Under the pieces are notes generated by a model. It ran no database searches and was not told the origin of the DNA. It was given only the letters and a program-made list of their open reading frames with translations. Of a DNA stretch of 64,000 nt, positions 1 through 7,480 are shown one piece after another. The stretch spans positions 62,001 to 126,000 of the forward strand of contig CACNFT010000002.1 in NCBI GenBank assembly GCA_902619825.1, written 5' to 3'. The translations under genes were made by a program, and so were the position numbers. This stretch comes from an uncultured Candidatus Actinomarina sp. Its GTDB lineage: Bacteria > Actinomycetota > Acidimicrobiia > Actinomarinales > Actinomarinaceae. Within the stretch, counting starts at the first letter, position 1, and the number at the start of each line of letters is the position of its first letter.

Positions 1-552
1 CCCAGAAACGTAAACACCTTTTTTGTCTCGTTTCACAATTCTGAGATATAAATCTTGGTCTGCCTGTTGATGAGGTGGCTTTGATCTATCACCTTTGACA
101 TCAGTCATTGCGCCACCAATAACGAGATTGGATTCATGCATTTTTGTTAAGAAACTTATAAATTTTTTGTGATAATCAGTCTTATATTTTTCATCAATTT
201 CGTAAGTTACTGAATGAAGAGCATTGAATGCATCCATACCAACACATCTTTGAAAACAAGTCCCAGTTAATTGTCCCAACTTTCTTTGCATTTGGTTTTG
301 TAGATATAAATCTTGATTATTTTCAGCAATATGTAAAAACCTATTAATTGGCTCATTGGTATAAGGAGATATTGCAGAAGCTAATTCAGGTTCTCTCTCA
401 GCAAGAGCATAGGTCTCAGCCATTGCTTCTATGCTTGGTTTTATTATTGGATGTGTCAACGGATCTTCTACAAGCTCACCCATTAAGTAAATTGTTAGGT
501 TTCTATTTTTAAGAGAATCTAGATAATCAGCTTTTGTATGAATTTTTTCCAT
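1..552 (-). CDS. abfD: 4-hydroxybutyryl-CoA dehydratase, N-terminal part (cut by window edge)
   Basis: The first 184 residues of a 4-hydroxybutyryl-CoA dehydratase/vinylacetyl-CoA isomerase are visible; the rest lies outside the window. The enzyme dehydrates 4-hydroxybutyryl-CoA to crotonyl-CoA with a [4Fe-4S] cluster and FAD through a ketyl radical. The segment CFQRCVGMDAFNAL places Cys99 and Cys103 at the same numbers as the cluster ligands of the Clostridium aminobutyricum enzyme, and GAMTDVKGDRS matches the family flavin region. The other two ligands (His292 and Cys299 in the family) cannot be checked. It is the last gene of a minus-strand operon with a kinase, MaoC hydratase and thiolase. 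The relative HpaB (hydroxyphenylacetate monooxygenase) is less likely because of the Cys pair. Confidence 0.93.
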   Translation of the reverse strand, partial: MEKIHTKADYLDSLKNRNLTIYLMGELVEDPLTHPIIKPSIEAMAETYALAEREPELASAISPYTNEPINRFLHIAENNQDLYLQNQMQRKLGQLTGTCFQRCVGMDAFNALHSVTYEIDEKYKTDYHKKFISFLTKMHESNLVIGGAMTDVKGDRSKPPHQQADQDLYLRIVKRDKKGVYVSG

Positions 553-606
553 AAAACATTATAAATTGTAAGATCGTGATTTAAAATTTAGTTACAAATT
601 TAAAAT

Positions 607-1785
607 TTAGATAACTTCAAATAAACCAGCTGCACCCATACCACCACCGACACACATAGTTACAACTACGAATTTTGCGTTTCTTCTTTTACCCTCTATT
701 AATGCATGCATTGTCATTCTTGCACCAGTCATTCCATAGGGATGGCCTATTGATATTGAACCACCATTAACGTTATATATGCTGTTGTCAATACCAAGCT
801 CGTCTCTACAGTATAAAGTTTGAACAGCAAACGCTTCATTTAGTTCCCAGAGGTCTATATCTTCAATTTTTAAGTTGAATTTGTTTAATAAGTCTGGAAC
901 TGCGTATACAGGACCTATTCCCATTTCCTCTGGTGCTAATGCTGATACAGTCATACCTCGATAATATCCAAGTGGTTCGAGGTTTCTTTTTTCTGCTTCA
1001 CTTGCTTCCATTAAAACAACAGAAGCTGAACCATCTGATAATTGTGAAGCATTACCAGCTGTAATGAACTTTCCTTCTCCGTAAACAGGAGGAAGAGAGG
1101 ATAAACCCTCTAAATTTGTCTCTGGTCTATTTCCCTCATCTTTTGTTAATTCAACCTCTTCATCAGTAACTTCACCGGTTTCTTTATTTTTGACACTTTT
1201 TGTTGTAGTTGTTGAAATAATTTCGTCATCAAATTTGTTACCTTCTTGAGCAGCTGCAGTTCTTTGTTGACTTTGTAATGAATATTCATCCTGATATTCT
1301 CTTGTAATATTATATTTTTCAGCAACAAAATCAGCAGTTTCGATCATAGGCATATAAGCGTTATCAGCAAGTTTTACCACATTTGGATCTGGAGCAAATC
1401 GCAATTCAGCAGTTTGAACCAACGATATAGATTCAACACCGCCTGCAACAACAACATTCATATTGTCTGTCATTATTTGTTTTGCACCAGTAGCAATGGC
1501 CATTAGGCCAGAAGAACATTGTCTATCTATTGTCATTCCTGGAACAGTAATTGGTAATCCTGCTGCGATTCCACTTAGTCTTCCAATGTTCAATGCTTGT
1601 GAGCCTTGTTGTTGAGCACAACCCATAATGACATCTTCTATTTCATTTGGATCAACATTTGCTCTTTCAACAGCTTCTTTGATTGAATAAGAACCTAATG
1701 TAGGAGCATCTGTTTTGTTGTATGCTCCACGATAAGCTTTTCCAATAGGTGTTCTTGCTGCTGATACTATTACTGCTTCTCTCAT
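607..1785 (-). CDS. Acetyl-CoA acetyltransferase / 3-ketoacyl-CoA thiolase
   Basis: A 392-residue thiolase, full length for the FadA/AtoB family. It cleaves 3-ketoacyl-CoA (here probably acetoacetyl-CoA) to acetyl-CoA. The acylated Cys is Cys90 in DRQCSSG; the NEAFAVQ motif, the catalytic His in GHPYGMTG and the second Cys in [11 protein letters not shown] are all present. It lies between the MaoC hydratase and the 4-hydroxybutyryl-CoA dehydratase on the same strand, so it most likely performs the final step of that pathway. Chain-length preference cannot be read from the sequence, so no gene symbol is given. Confidence 0.95.
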   Translation of the reverse strand: MREAVIVSAARTPIGKAYRGAYNKTDAPTLGSYSIKEAVERANVDPNEIEDVIMGCAQQQGSQALNIGRLSGIAAGLPITVPGMTIDRQCSSGLMAIATGAKQIMTDNMNVVVAGGVESISLVQTAELRFAPDPNVVKLADNAYMPMIETADFVAEKYNITREYQDEYSLQSQQRTAAAQEGNKFDDEIISTTTTKSVKNKETGEVTDEEVELTKDEGNRPETNLEGLSSLPPVYGEGKFITAGNASQLSDGSASVVLMEASEAEKRNLEPLGYYRGMTVSALAPEEMGIGPVYAVPDLLNKFNLKIEDIDLWELNEAFAVQTLYCRDELGIDNSIYNVNGGSISIGHPYGMTGARMTMHALIEGKRRNAKFVVVTMCVGGGMGAAGLFEVI

Positions 1786-1802
1786 CTTTAGTCTTCTTTC
1801 TT

Positions 1803-2264
1803 CTATTCTGTAATTATAAATAAAGTTAAAGGCTCAACAATAGCTGCTGGCTTATCTTTACCTTCTATTTCAATTGTAGCAGTATGCTTTACCAACCATC
1901 TACCAGCTTTTTTATACTGGACATCTGACAAAACAAATCTTCCTCTAATCTTGCTATTTACTGGCACAGCTTCCATGAAACGAACTTTATCAAGTCCGTA
2001 ATTAATTGCCATTTGAATATTTTCTGGCATGACAGTGTTGTCGGCAGATAAGTAAGTTATCATACTCAATGTCAGGAATCCATGAGCTATTGTAGATCCC
2101 CATGGAGTGCTTTTAGCCATTTCTTCATCAACATGAATAAATTGATGATCGTTTGTACCTTCTGCAAATTGATTTATCCTATCTTGATTTATTTCGAACC
2201 AGTCTGAAACACCAACCTCTTGACCAATATATTTTTCCATTTCCTCTGCAGGTACAATCATCAT
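1803..2264 (-). CDS. MaoC-like (R)-enoyl-CoA hydratase
   Basis: A 153-residue single hot-dog-fold protein of the MaoC dehydratase family, which adds water to trans-2-enoyl-CoA to give the (R)-3-hydroxyacyl-CoA. The catalytic Asp39 and His44 are seen in NDHQFIHVD, followed by the typical [10 protein letters not shown] helix. The start has GGAG five bases upstream and overlaps the kinase stop codon in an ATGA, so translation is coupled. With crotonyl-CoA as the likely substrate it would link the dehydratase to 3-hydroxybutyryl-CoA. The (R) stereochemistry is known for the family, not shown here, and the dehydrogenase at 4546 is normally (S)-specific. Confidence 0.88.
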   Translation of the reverse strand: MMIVPAEEMEKYIGQEVGVSDWFEINQDRINQFAEGTNDHQFIHVDEEMAKSTPWGSTIAHGFLTLSMITYLSADNTVMPENIQMAINYGLDKVRFMEAVPVNSKIRGRFVLSDVQYKKAGRWLVKHTATIEIEGKDKPAAIVEPLTLFIITE

Positions 2265-3277
2265 GTTATCTCCTCTAATAAATTTTTATTCGCAGCTTTA
2301 TTTGCAAACTTTATTGTACTGTCCTTAAATGATTCTATTTCATTTTCATTTGTTTTTCCATATGATCCCATGGAATATCTTATGTACACCCCTTCCATTA
2401 TCATTGCATGTTTCCAATAAGATAACCTTGTGTAAAATTCAATATCTTTTAAATCTAGATTTGATTCATTTAGATATAATTTAATTACATCCTCACGTGT
2501 AGGAAATCCACCAGACAGGGTAGGAGAGTAAATAAATGGTGAGTCTTTTTCTTTCTTTGTATTCCAAGATGCTATAACTGTTCCCATATCTGCAAGTGGA
2601 TCTCCTAAAGTACAAAGTTCCCAATCCAGTACTGCTGTTACTTTATTATCTTTTACTCGAACATTATCTAATCTATAATCTCCATGAACTATTCCAACAG
2701 TTTGTTGAGGAGGAATATAATCAAGAAGTAAATTAGTCGCACTTTCTAGTTCTTTTATTTCTCTAACTTTTTGAGATTGGAATTGTTTGTTCCATCTGTT
2801 TATTTGTCTTACTACGTAATCCTCATGTTTTCCTAAATTACTTAATTCTGAATTTATAACATTAAAACCGTGTATTTCTGTAAGAGCTTTAATGAATGAT
2901 TCAGTAATTGTTTTTTTCTGTGATTGGTTATAGCGTTCTGCCACTTGGTCGTTAGCTATCGTATCACCCTCAATAAATTCCATAATATAAAAATCATCTA
3001 TAGATAGCTCCTTCTTGTTATATAGATAAAATGGTTTTGGAACCCTTAAACCATTTTCATTTAAAACTTTTAATATTTTATATTCCCTACCCATATTGTG
3101 TGCAGATTCTAATTTGAGTCCAAATGGAGGCCGTCTTAATACAAATGTATTTGAATCATCAAAAATTTTAAATGTAATATTTGATCTTCCTACTTTAAAT
3201 TGTTCAAAGTTGAAATCTTCTGAAATATCTACAACTGTAGAAATATATTTCTTTAGTTTGTCGCTAAAAAAGTCCAT
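2261..3277 (-). CDS. APH-family kinase next to acyl-CoA dehydrogenase (ACAD10/11- or LvaA-like)
   Basis: A 338-residue aminoglycoside-phosphotransferase-fold kinase. The catalytic loop HGDYRLDN and the metal-binding DWE in VLDWELCTLGDPLADMG are intact. Members that sit beside an acyl-CoA dehydrogenase, such as the kinase domain of animal ACAD10/ACAD11 and LvaA of Pseudomonas levulinate catabolism, phosphorylate the 4-hydroxyl of 4-hydroxyacyl-CoA. Its divergent neighbour at 3338 is such a dehydrogenase, so the same role is inferred here. The start is taken as the ATG at 3277; a TTG one codon upstream is possible. It is the first gene of the minus-strand operon. An antibiotic-resistance role is unlikely. 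Confidence 0.85.
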   Translation of the reverse strand: MDFFSDKLKKYISTVVDISEDFNFEQFKVGRSNITFKIFDDSNTFVLRRPPFGLKLESAHNMGREYKILKVLNENGLRVPKPFYLYNKKELSIDDFYIMEFIEGDTIANDQVAERYNQSQKKTITESFIKALTEIHGFNVINSELSNLGKHEDYVVRQINRWNKQFQSQKVREIKELESATNLLLDYIPPQQTVGIVHGDYRLDNVRVKDNKVTAVLDWELCTLGDPLADMGTVIASWNTKKEKDSPFIYSPTLSGGFPTREDVIKLYLNESNLDLKDIEFYTRLSYWKHAMIMEGVYIRYSMGSYGKTNENEIESFKDSTIKFANKAANKNLLEEIT

Positions 3278-3302
3278 CAAACAACATATTAATGAAAGTT
3301 TT

Positions 3303-3340
3303 TTGGTTCAGAAGTTTAAATTGATACAATAAGGATGATG
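3303..3340 (+). promoter_or_regulatory. Probable leaderless promoter of the acyl-CoA dehydrogenase gene
   Basis: TTGGTT (3303-3308) is followed after 16 bases by TACAAT (3325-3330), and the ATG at 3338 begins seven bases later. That distance puts the transcription start at or next to the start codon, a pattern typical of leaderless actinobacterial mRNAs. An overlapping ATG at 3335 has only AAGG just upstream. Confidence 0.45.
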
Positions 3341-4543
3341 GATTTTAATTTCTCTAAAGAATCACTTGAATTACAAGATAAGCTAAAAACCTTTTTCGTT
3401 GACCATATTTACCCAAATGAGGAGCTCTATGAGAAGGCAATTATTGACTCAGGAGATCCATTGCATATTCCAGAAATATTAAATGAGCTTAAATCAAAAG
3501 CTAAAAGTGAAAATTTGTGGAATTTATTTCTCCCTGATAAGGAATACGGGTATGGATTATCAAATGTTGACTATGCACCATTAGCTGAGATAACAGGTCA
3601 TAATTGGTGGGCTCCTGAAGTATTTAATTGCTCTGCCCCTGATACAGGAAATATGGAAATTTTAGCCGAGTTTGGAACAGCAGAACAAAAAAAACAATGG
3701 CTTGAACCACTTCTTGAAGGAGAAATAAGATCATGCTTTGCAATGACTGAGCCAAATGTAGCTTCCTCAGATGCTACAAACATAGGAAGTTCAATTGTTA
3801 GTGACGGTGACAATTATGTAATTAATGGTCGTAAATGGTGGACTTCAAATGCAATAAATCCAAATGCAAAAATATGTATTTTTATGGGTGTGACAAACCC
3901 AGATAGTCCTCCATACCAAAGGCAGAGCCAAGTATTAGTTCCTATGGATAGCGAGGGACTATCGATAATCAGACCAATGCAAGTATTTGGATATGATGAT
4001 GGATACACGGGACATCCAGAGCTTTTATTTGAAAATGTCGTTGTTCCAAAATCTAACATCATTGGGGGAGAAGGAATGGGATTTAAAATAGCTCAAGCTA
4101 GGCTTGGTCCTGGCAGAATACATCATTGTATGAGGGCAATCGGAATGGCAGAGAGAGCTTTATCTCTTATGATCGACCGATCACTTGAAAGAGAAACATT
4201 TGGTCAAAAATTAGCTGAACAAGGTGTTATTCAAGATTGGATTGCTCGCTCAAGAATAAAAATAGAGGAAGCAAGATTGCTAACTTTGAAAACTGCATGG
4301 CTAATCGATACAGTCGGTAAAGAAGAAGCAAAAATAGAAATCTCATCTATAAAAGTATCTGTTGTTGAGGCTGCTTCTTACGTCATCGACAAAGCTATAC
4401 AAACGTTTGGCGCAATGGGGTTATCCCAAGATACTCCACTAGCAAGGATGTCTGCAGGAGCTCGTGTATTAAGAATTGCAGATGGACCAGATGAAGTTCA
4501 TTTAAGATCAATTGCAAGAAGAGAAATTAATAAACATAGATAA
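3338..4543 (+). CDS. Acyl-CoA dehydrogenase (ACAD10/11- or LvaC-like)
   Basis: A flavin acyl-CoA dehydrogenase of 401 residues. It has the FAD-binding AMTEPNVASSDATN segment, RETFGQ in the C-terminal helical domain and the end motif GPDEVHLRSIAR. Length and sequence type resemble the dehydrogenase domain of ACAD10/ACAD11 and LvaC. In those systems a partner kinase phosphorylates a 4-hydroxyacyl-CoA and the dehydrogenase-fold protein eliminates phosphate to give an enoyl-CoA. The divergently transcribed kinase at 2261 fits that pairing (inference). Ordinary alpha,beta-dehydrogenation feeding EtfAB is the alternative. The next gene follows after 2 bases. Confidence 0.9.
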   Translation: MDFNFSKESLELQDKLKTFFVDHIYPNEELYEKAIIDSGDPLHIPEILNELKSKAKSENLWNLFLPDKEYGYGLSNVDYAPLAEITGHNWWAPEVFNCSAPDTGNMEILAEFGTAEQKKQWLEPLLEGEIRSCFAMTEPNVASSDATNIGSSIVSDGDNYVINGRKWWTSNAINPNAKICIFMGVTNPDSPPYQRQSQVLVPMDSEGLSIIRPMQVFGYDDGYTGHPELLFENVVVPKSNIIGGEGMGFKIAQARLGPGRIHHCMRAIGMAERALSLMIDRSLERETFGQKLAEQGVIQDWIARSRIKIEEARLLTLKTAWLIDTVGKEEAKIEISSIKVSVVEAASYVIDKAIQTFGAMGLSQDTPLARMSAGARVLRIADGPDEVHLRSIARREINKHR

Positions 4544-4545
4544 TT

Positions 4546-5412
4546 ATGGAAAAAGTTGCAGTTATCGGTGGTGGACAAATGGGAAGTCAGATTGCGGCTT
4601 TATCAGCAATGTCAGGTCATGAAACGAGTATCTTTGATAGCAATAAAGAATATTTAGATAGCAAATTAGTTTTTACTAAAGAGAATATAGAAAACTTAGT
4701 TTCTAAAGACTTGATAAAGAGAGAAAGCTTGGATAATTTTAACCAAAATCTTAAAGTTTATGATTCACTTGAAACGGTGGTAGATGATAAAACATTTGTA
4801 ATTGAAGCTGTAGTTGAAAGATTTGACGTAAAAAAAGAAATTTTTACAACGATTTCAAAAAAACTCGATGAGGATGTTGTTCTAGCGACAAACAGTTCAT
4901 TTATAGCTGCATCAGAAATTGCGCAACACTGTAAACATCCCGAGAGATTTATAAATATGCACTTCTTTTACCCTCCATTAAGAATGGATCTCATTGAAAT
5001 TTCATTTCCAGAATCCACTAGCAAAGAAGTAGTTGATAGGACTAAAGAACTGAGCGAATTGATGGGAAGAACAGTTGTAACTTTAAATAAAGAAACACCA
5101 GGCTTTATTGTAAACAGGATGTTAGGTGCGTTAGTTGATGAGGCATATGAATTATATGACGAAGGAATAGCAGACTTCAAAGATATAGACTTGGCAATTA
5201 AAAAAGGATTGAACCATCCACTAGGACCATTTGAATTGACTGATTACTCAGGCTTGGACATTAGTTATTATTCAAAACTTAAAATTTATAATGAAACAAA
5301 AAACCCAAAAGATAAACCCAAAAAATTTCTAGAAGAAAAAGTTAAAGATGGGAAACTGGGTGTAAAAACAGGAGAAGGTTTTTACAATTATGACAAACCT
5401 TCAAAGTCTTGA
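4546..5412 (+). CDS. 3-hydroxyacyl-CoA dehydrogenase (3-hydroxybutyryl-CoA type)
   Basis: A 288-residue monofunctional NAD-dependent 3-hydroxyacyl-CoA dehydrogenase, oxidising 3-hydroxyacyl-CoA to 3-ketoacyl-CoA. The N-terminal Rossmann motif GGGQMG (residues 8-13), the ATNSS loop, the catalytic His-Glu pair in NMHFFYPPLRMDLIEI and the C-terminal PGFIVNRML and HPLGPFEL motifs are present. It follows the acyl-CoA dehydrogenase by two bases and is probably cotranscribed. Size fits the Hbd/FadB2 group acting on short chains. Its 3' end overlaps the end of the opposing PPOX gene by 25 bases. Confidence 0.93.
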   Translation: MEKVAVIGGGQMGSQIAALSAMSGHETSIFDSNKEYLDSKLVFTKENIENLVSKDLIKRESLDNFNQNLKVYDSLETVVDDKTFVIEAVVERFDVKKEIFTTISKKLDEDVVLATNSSFIAASEIAQHCKHPERFINMHFFYPPLRMDLIEISFPESTSKEVVDRTKELSELMGRTVVTLNKETPGFIVNRMLGALVDEAYELYDEGIADFKDIDLAIKKGLNHPLGPFELTDYSGLDISYYSKLKIYNETKNPKDKPKKFLEEKVKDGKLGVKTGEGFYNYDKPSKS

Positions 5413-5807
5413 TCTTTAAGATTAAAAAAGAATTCTCTTTCGGCTTTTATTTTTAAAATTATTCTTTCAGATTGAATTTCAAAAGGGTATGGTTTATTCC
5501 AATATTTCTGAGATAGATCATTAATATTTTTTAAAGCGTCTTCACCTGTAATTTCACCCACTACCTCTCCTCTAATTTCCACAAATTTAAACTCATTGTC
5601 ATGCTTCCAGATCATAACATTGACTCTTGGGTCATCTTTCACATTTAAATATTTTCTACGGTGGATCTCTGTATTTATCAAAATATTTTCACCATCTGTA
5701 TCAACCCACATTACGTGTGTTTGAGGGGCACCACTTTTAAAGAGCGTTGTTAAAGTTGCGTAATTAGGCTCTTTTGCCATTGCAATCGTTTTTTTATCTA
5801 ATCCCAT
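5388..5807 (-). CDS. PPOX-class F420-dependent flavin/deazaflavin protein
   Basis: A 139-residue split beta-barrel protein of the pyridoxamine 5'-phosphate oxidase-like superfamily. The first strands (NYATLTTLFKSGAPQTHVMWVD) followed by NTEIHRRKYLNVKDDPRVN match the F420-binding subgroup common in Actinobacteria. It probably reduces or oxidises an unknown substrate with F420; cofG and cofH in the same window show that the organism makes the cofactor. The substrate cannot be predicted. On the minus strand a TATGAT box lies six bases before the ATG, so the mRNA is probably leaderless. Confidence 0.82.
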   Translation of the reverse strand: MGLDKKTIAMAKEPNYATLTTLFKSGAPQTHVMWVDTDGENILINTEIHRRKYLNVKDDPRVNVMIWKHDNEFKFVEIRGEVVGEITGEDALKNINDLSQKYWNKPYPFEIQSERIILKIKAEREFFFNLKDQDFEGLS

Positions 5808-5812
5808 ATAAT

Positions 5813-5819
5813 TATCATA
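5813..5819. promoter_or_regulatory. Overlapping divergent -10 boxes between PPOX gene and dtd
   Basis: Only 19 bases separate the two divergent start codons. TATCAT (5813-5818, plus strand) ends eight bases before the dtd ATG, and TATGAT (5819-5814, minus strand) ends six bases before the PPOX ATG. The two boxes share five base pairs, so both genes would be leaderless and their promoters mutually exclusive. Confidence 0.4.
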
Positions 5820-5826
5820 GAATATT

Positions 5827-6282
5827 ATGAAAGTTGTTTTACAAAGAGTTAAATCAGCATCAGTGAAAGTTGATAACTCTTTAATTTCAGAAATTAGCAG
5901 TGGCTATCTTCTTTTATGGTGTATTGAAAAAGGTGATACTCCACAAGATATTGAAACTCTCACAAACAAGATTATTAATTTGAGAATATTTCCTGACGAA
6001 CAAGGAAAAATGAATAAATCAATAATTGATGCTGGTGGAGAAATACTTTTAGTAAGCCAATTTACATTAAGTGGAAATATTCAAAAAGGAAATAGACCGT
6101 CATTTATCAATTCTCAAGATCCTGAGATTGCAAAAAAAATGATTGATGATGTTGCTGAGATATTTTCTGACCGATTAACCGTTAAACAAGGTATCTTTGC
6201 AGCTTTAATGGAAGTTTCACTTATTAACGATGGTCCTTTAACAATGTTTATTGAATCAAGAGATGGAAAAATTCAAAGTTAA
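5827..6282 (+). CDS. dtd: D-aminoacyl-tRNA deacylase
   Basis: A 151-residue Dtd protein that hydrolyses D-amino acids (and glycine mischarged on tRNA-Ala) from tRNA. The family start KVVLQRVKSASVKVD, the catalytic SQFTLSGNI...GNRPSF block and the C-terminal NDGPLT (the cross-subunit Gly-Pro type motif) are present. It stands alone in its direction, divergent from the PPOX gene, and its 3' end overlaps the Rad52-like gene by four bases. Confidence 0.96.
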   Translation: MKVVLQRVKSASVKVDNSLISEISSGYLLLWCIEKGDTPQDIETLTNKIINLRIFPDEQGKMNKSIIDAGGEILLVSQFTLSGNIQKGNRPSFINSQDPEIAKKMIDDVAEIFSDRLTVKQGIFAALMEVSLINDGPLTMFIESRDGKIQS

Positions 6283-6707
6283 GCAGATTGTAACTTTATA
6301 TTTTTCTTTCCTTCAGCTTCACTAAGTTTTTTATCCAAATAATATTCTTCACCAGCCCACAGATGTAATCCAAGACCAACTTTCATAGCACATCTTTTGA
6401 ACGCATCTGATTCAGCATGCTTAGCATTCATGCCGTCACTTCCTTGATCGTGTTCAACATCTCCAATTGATGTAATGGTTACTGATTTGCCATCAATTTG
6501 TGTTGTTAGTTTCCCAAAGCAACCAACTACTTTTCCACTATTATCTTGTCTAATTAATTGAACAACTTCCCAATTAAAAGGCCCACATACCTCTAAAAGT
6601 CTTTGAGTAATGACAGAATGAGGAATATAGTTTCCAAATTTACCTTTTGGAGCGGGCTTAATCCACTCATCTGGAAATTGTCTTGATAGTTCATATAATT
6701 GATTCAT
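6279..6707 (-). CDS. Rad52/Rad22-like single-strand annealing protein
   Basis: A 142-residue protein resembling the Rad52 annealing core. The C-terminal half has KHAESDAFKRCAMKVGLGLHLW, like the family AxSDAxKRxAxxxG-LG signature, after a beta-rich part containing GPFNWEV. Such proteins anneal complementary single strands or load recombinases, and are commonest in phages and some actinobacteria. The gene starts in the TAATG overlap with the unknown gene upstream, so the two are translationally coupled. No other phage gene is nearby, suggesting a domesticated recombination module. A catalytic role is not expected. Confidence 0.75.
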   Translation of the reverse strand: MNQLYELSRQFPDEWIKPAPKGKFGNYIPHSVITQRLLEVCGPFNWEVVQLIRQDNSGKVVGCFGKLTTQIDGKSVTITSIGDVEHDQGSDGMNAKHAESDAFKRCAMKVGLGLHLWAGEEYYLDKKLSEAEGKKNIKLQSA

Positions 6708-7267
6708 TATTTCCTTTCTTTATGACCTAGCTCTTTTGCCCACTTTGGGGCCGTACTGTTGTTTGTATTTATACTTTTTAAGTCAGCTTTTTCTTTCCAT
6801 TCTTTATATAAAAAAGTATCACGAATCATATCGGGATTAATATTCTTAGAATTTGAAAAAGCATCAAGACCCTTTAGTTTAGGAACAAAGGTTTGTCCAA
6901 GTATTGCAAGTAGAGATTCAACTAGCTCTTCATTGTTATCTGATTTTTCAATAATCCACTCAATAAATTTTCTTAAATCTTGAACTTTCCAACTATAAGA
7001 TTTGTTAAATACAAATACTTCATCACCAAGCCTTACAGGTCCGTTTTCTTCGACATTTTTTGCAATATTTTGATCATTAAAAGACTTAATATTTGTACTT
7101 GCTTTTTTTACAGTTGAGCTAGTATTTCTAGCTATCCAAAGGAACTCAATATCTTTTGTTTTGGAAAGTTCCTCGCCATATTCAGTAACAGTAATATCAA
7201 AGTCATCACCATCCTGATATGTTATCTCTTTTGTTAAAGATAATATTTCATCTAAATTATTACTCAT
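6707..7267 (-). CDS. Uncharacterised protein coupled to the Rad52-like protein
   Basis: A 186-residue soluble protein that I do not recognise. It is charged and probably mostly helical in the middle (LRKFIEWIIEKSDNNEELVESLLAIL). No signal peptide, membrane segment or Cys cluster is seen. The start is set at the ATG at 7267 because AGGAG lies five bases upstream; the reading frame stays open to 7342 but that part has no better start. Its stop overlaps the Rad52-like start in TAATG, so it probably acts in the same annealing or repair step, for example as a partner or single-strand-binding accessory (inference). Confidence 0.75.
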   Translation of the reverse strand: MSNNLDEILSLTKEITYQDGDDFDITVTEYGEELSKTKDIEFLWIARNTSSTVKKASTNIKSFNDQNIAKNVEENGPVRLGDEVFVFNKSYSWKVQDLRKFIEWIIEKSDNNEELVESLLAILGQTFVPKLKGLDAFSNSKNINPDMIRDTFLYKEWKEKADLKSINTNNSTAPKWAKELGHKERK

Positions 7268-7280
7268 ATGTACTCCTAAA

Positions 7281-7397
7281 CTAAGCGGCTTTTCTATAGT
7301 CTTCATGACATCTACAGCTGTCACTATGTTGGTAGCAAACAATCACTGCTTCCAACCCGCATGATTTAAGAATATCTTCAATTTTGTTATTTTTCAT
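7281..7397 (-). CDS. Possible small Cys-containing protein (38 aa)
   Basis: A 38-residue frame beginning MKNNKIEDILKSC and ending in a short stretch with three further Cys/His-like residues (CYQHSDSCRC). It ends 14 bases before the start of the unknown gene that precedes the Rad52-like gene. A TATTAT box (minus strand, 7410-7405) lies seven bases before its ATG, which fits a leaderless first gene of the three-gene unit. The four Cys and His residues could bind a metal. No homologue is known to me, so a chance frame remains possible. Confidence 0.45.
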   Translation of the reverse strand: MKNNKIEDILKSCGLEAVIVCYQHSDSCRCHEDYRKAA

Positions 7398-7480
7398 AAA
7401 AGAAATAATAGAAAACGGATACGACAAAAAATATAAAAAAACATACAACAAGTAATTTTTTAGAATAAGATAGCCATGTA

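Noticed and set aside
2261-3277. Aminoglycoside resistance phosphotransferase
   Set aside because: The fold matches, but the neighbours are all acyl-CoA enzymes and the sequence resembles the dehydrogenase-linked kinases.
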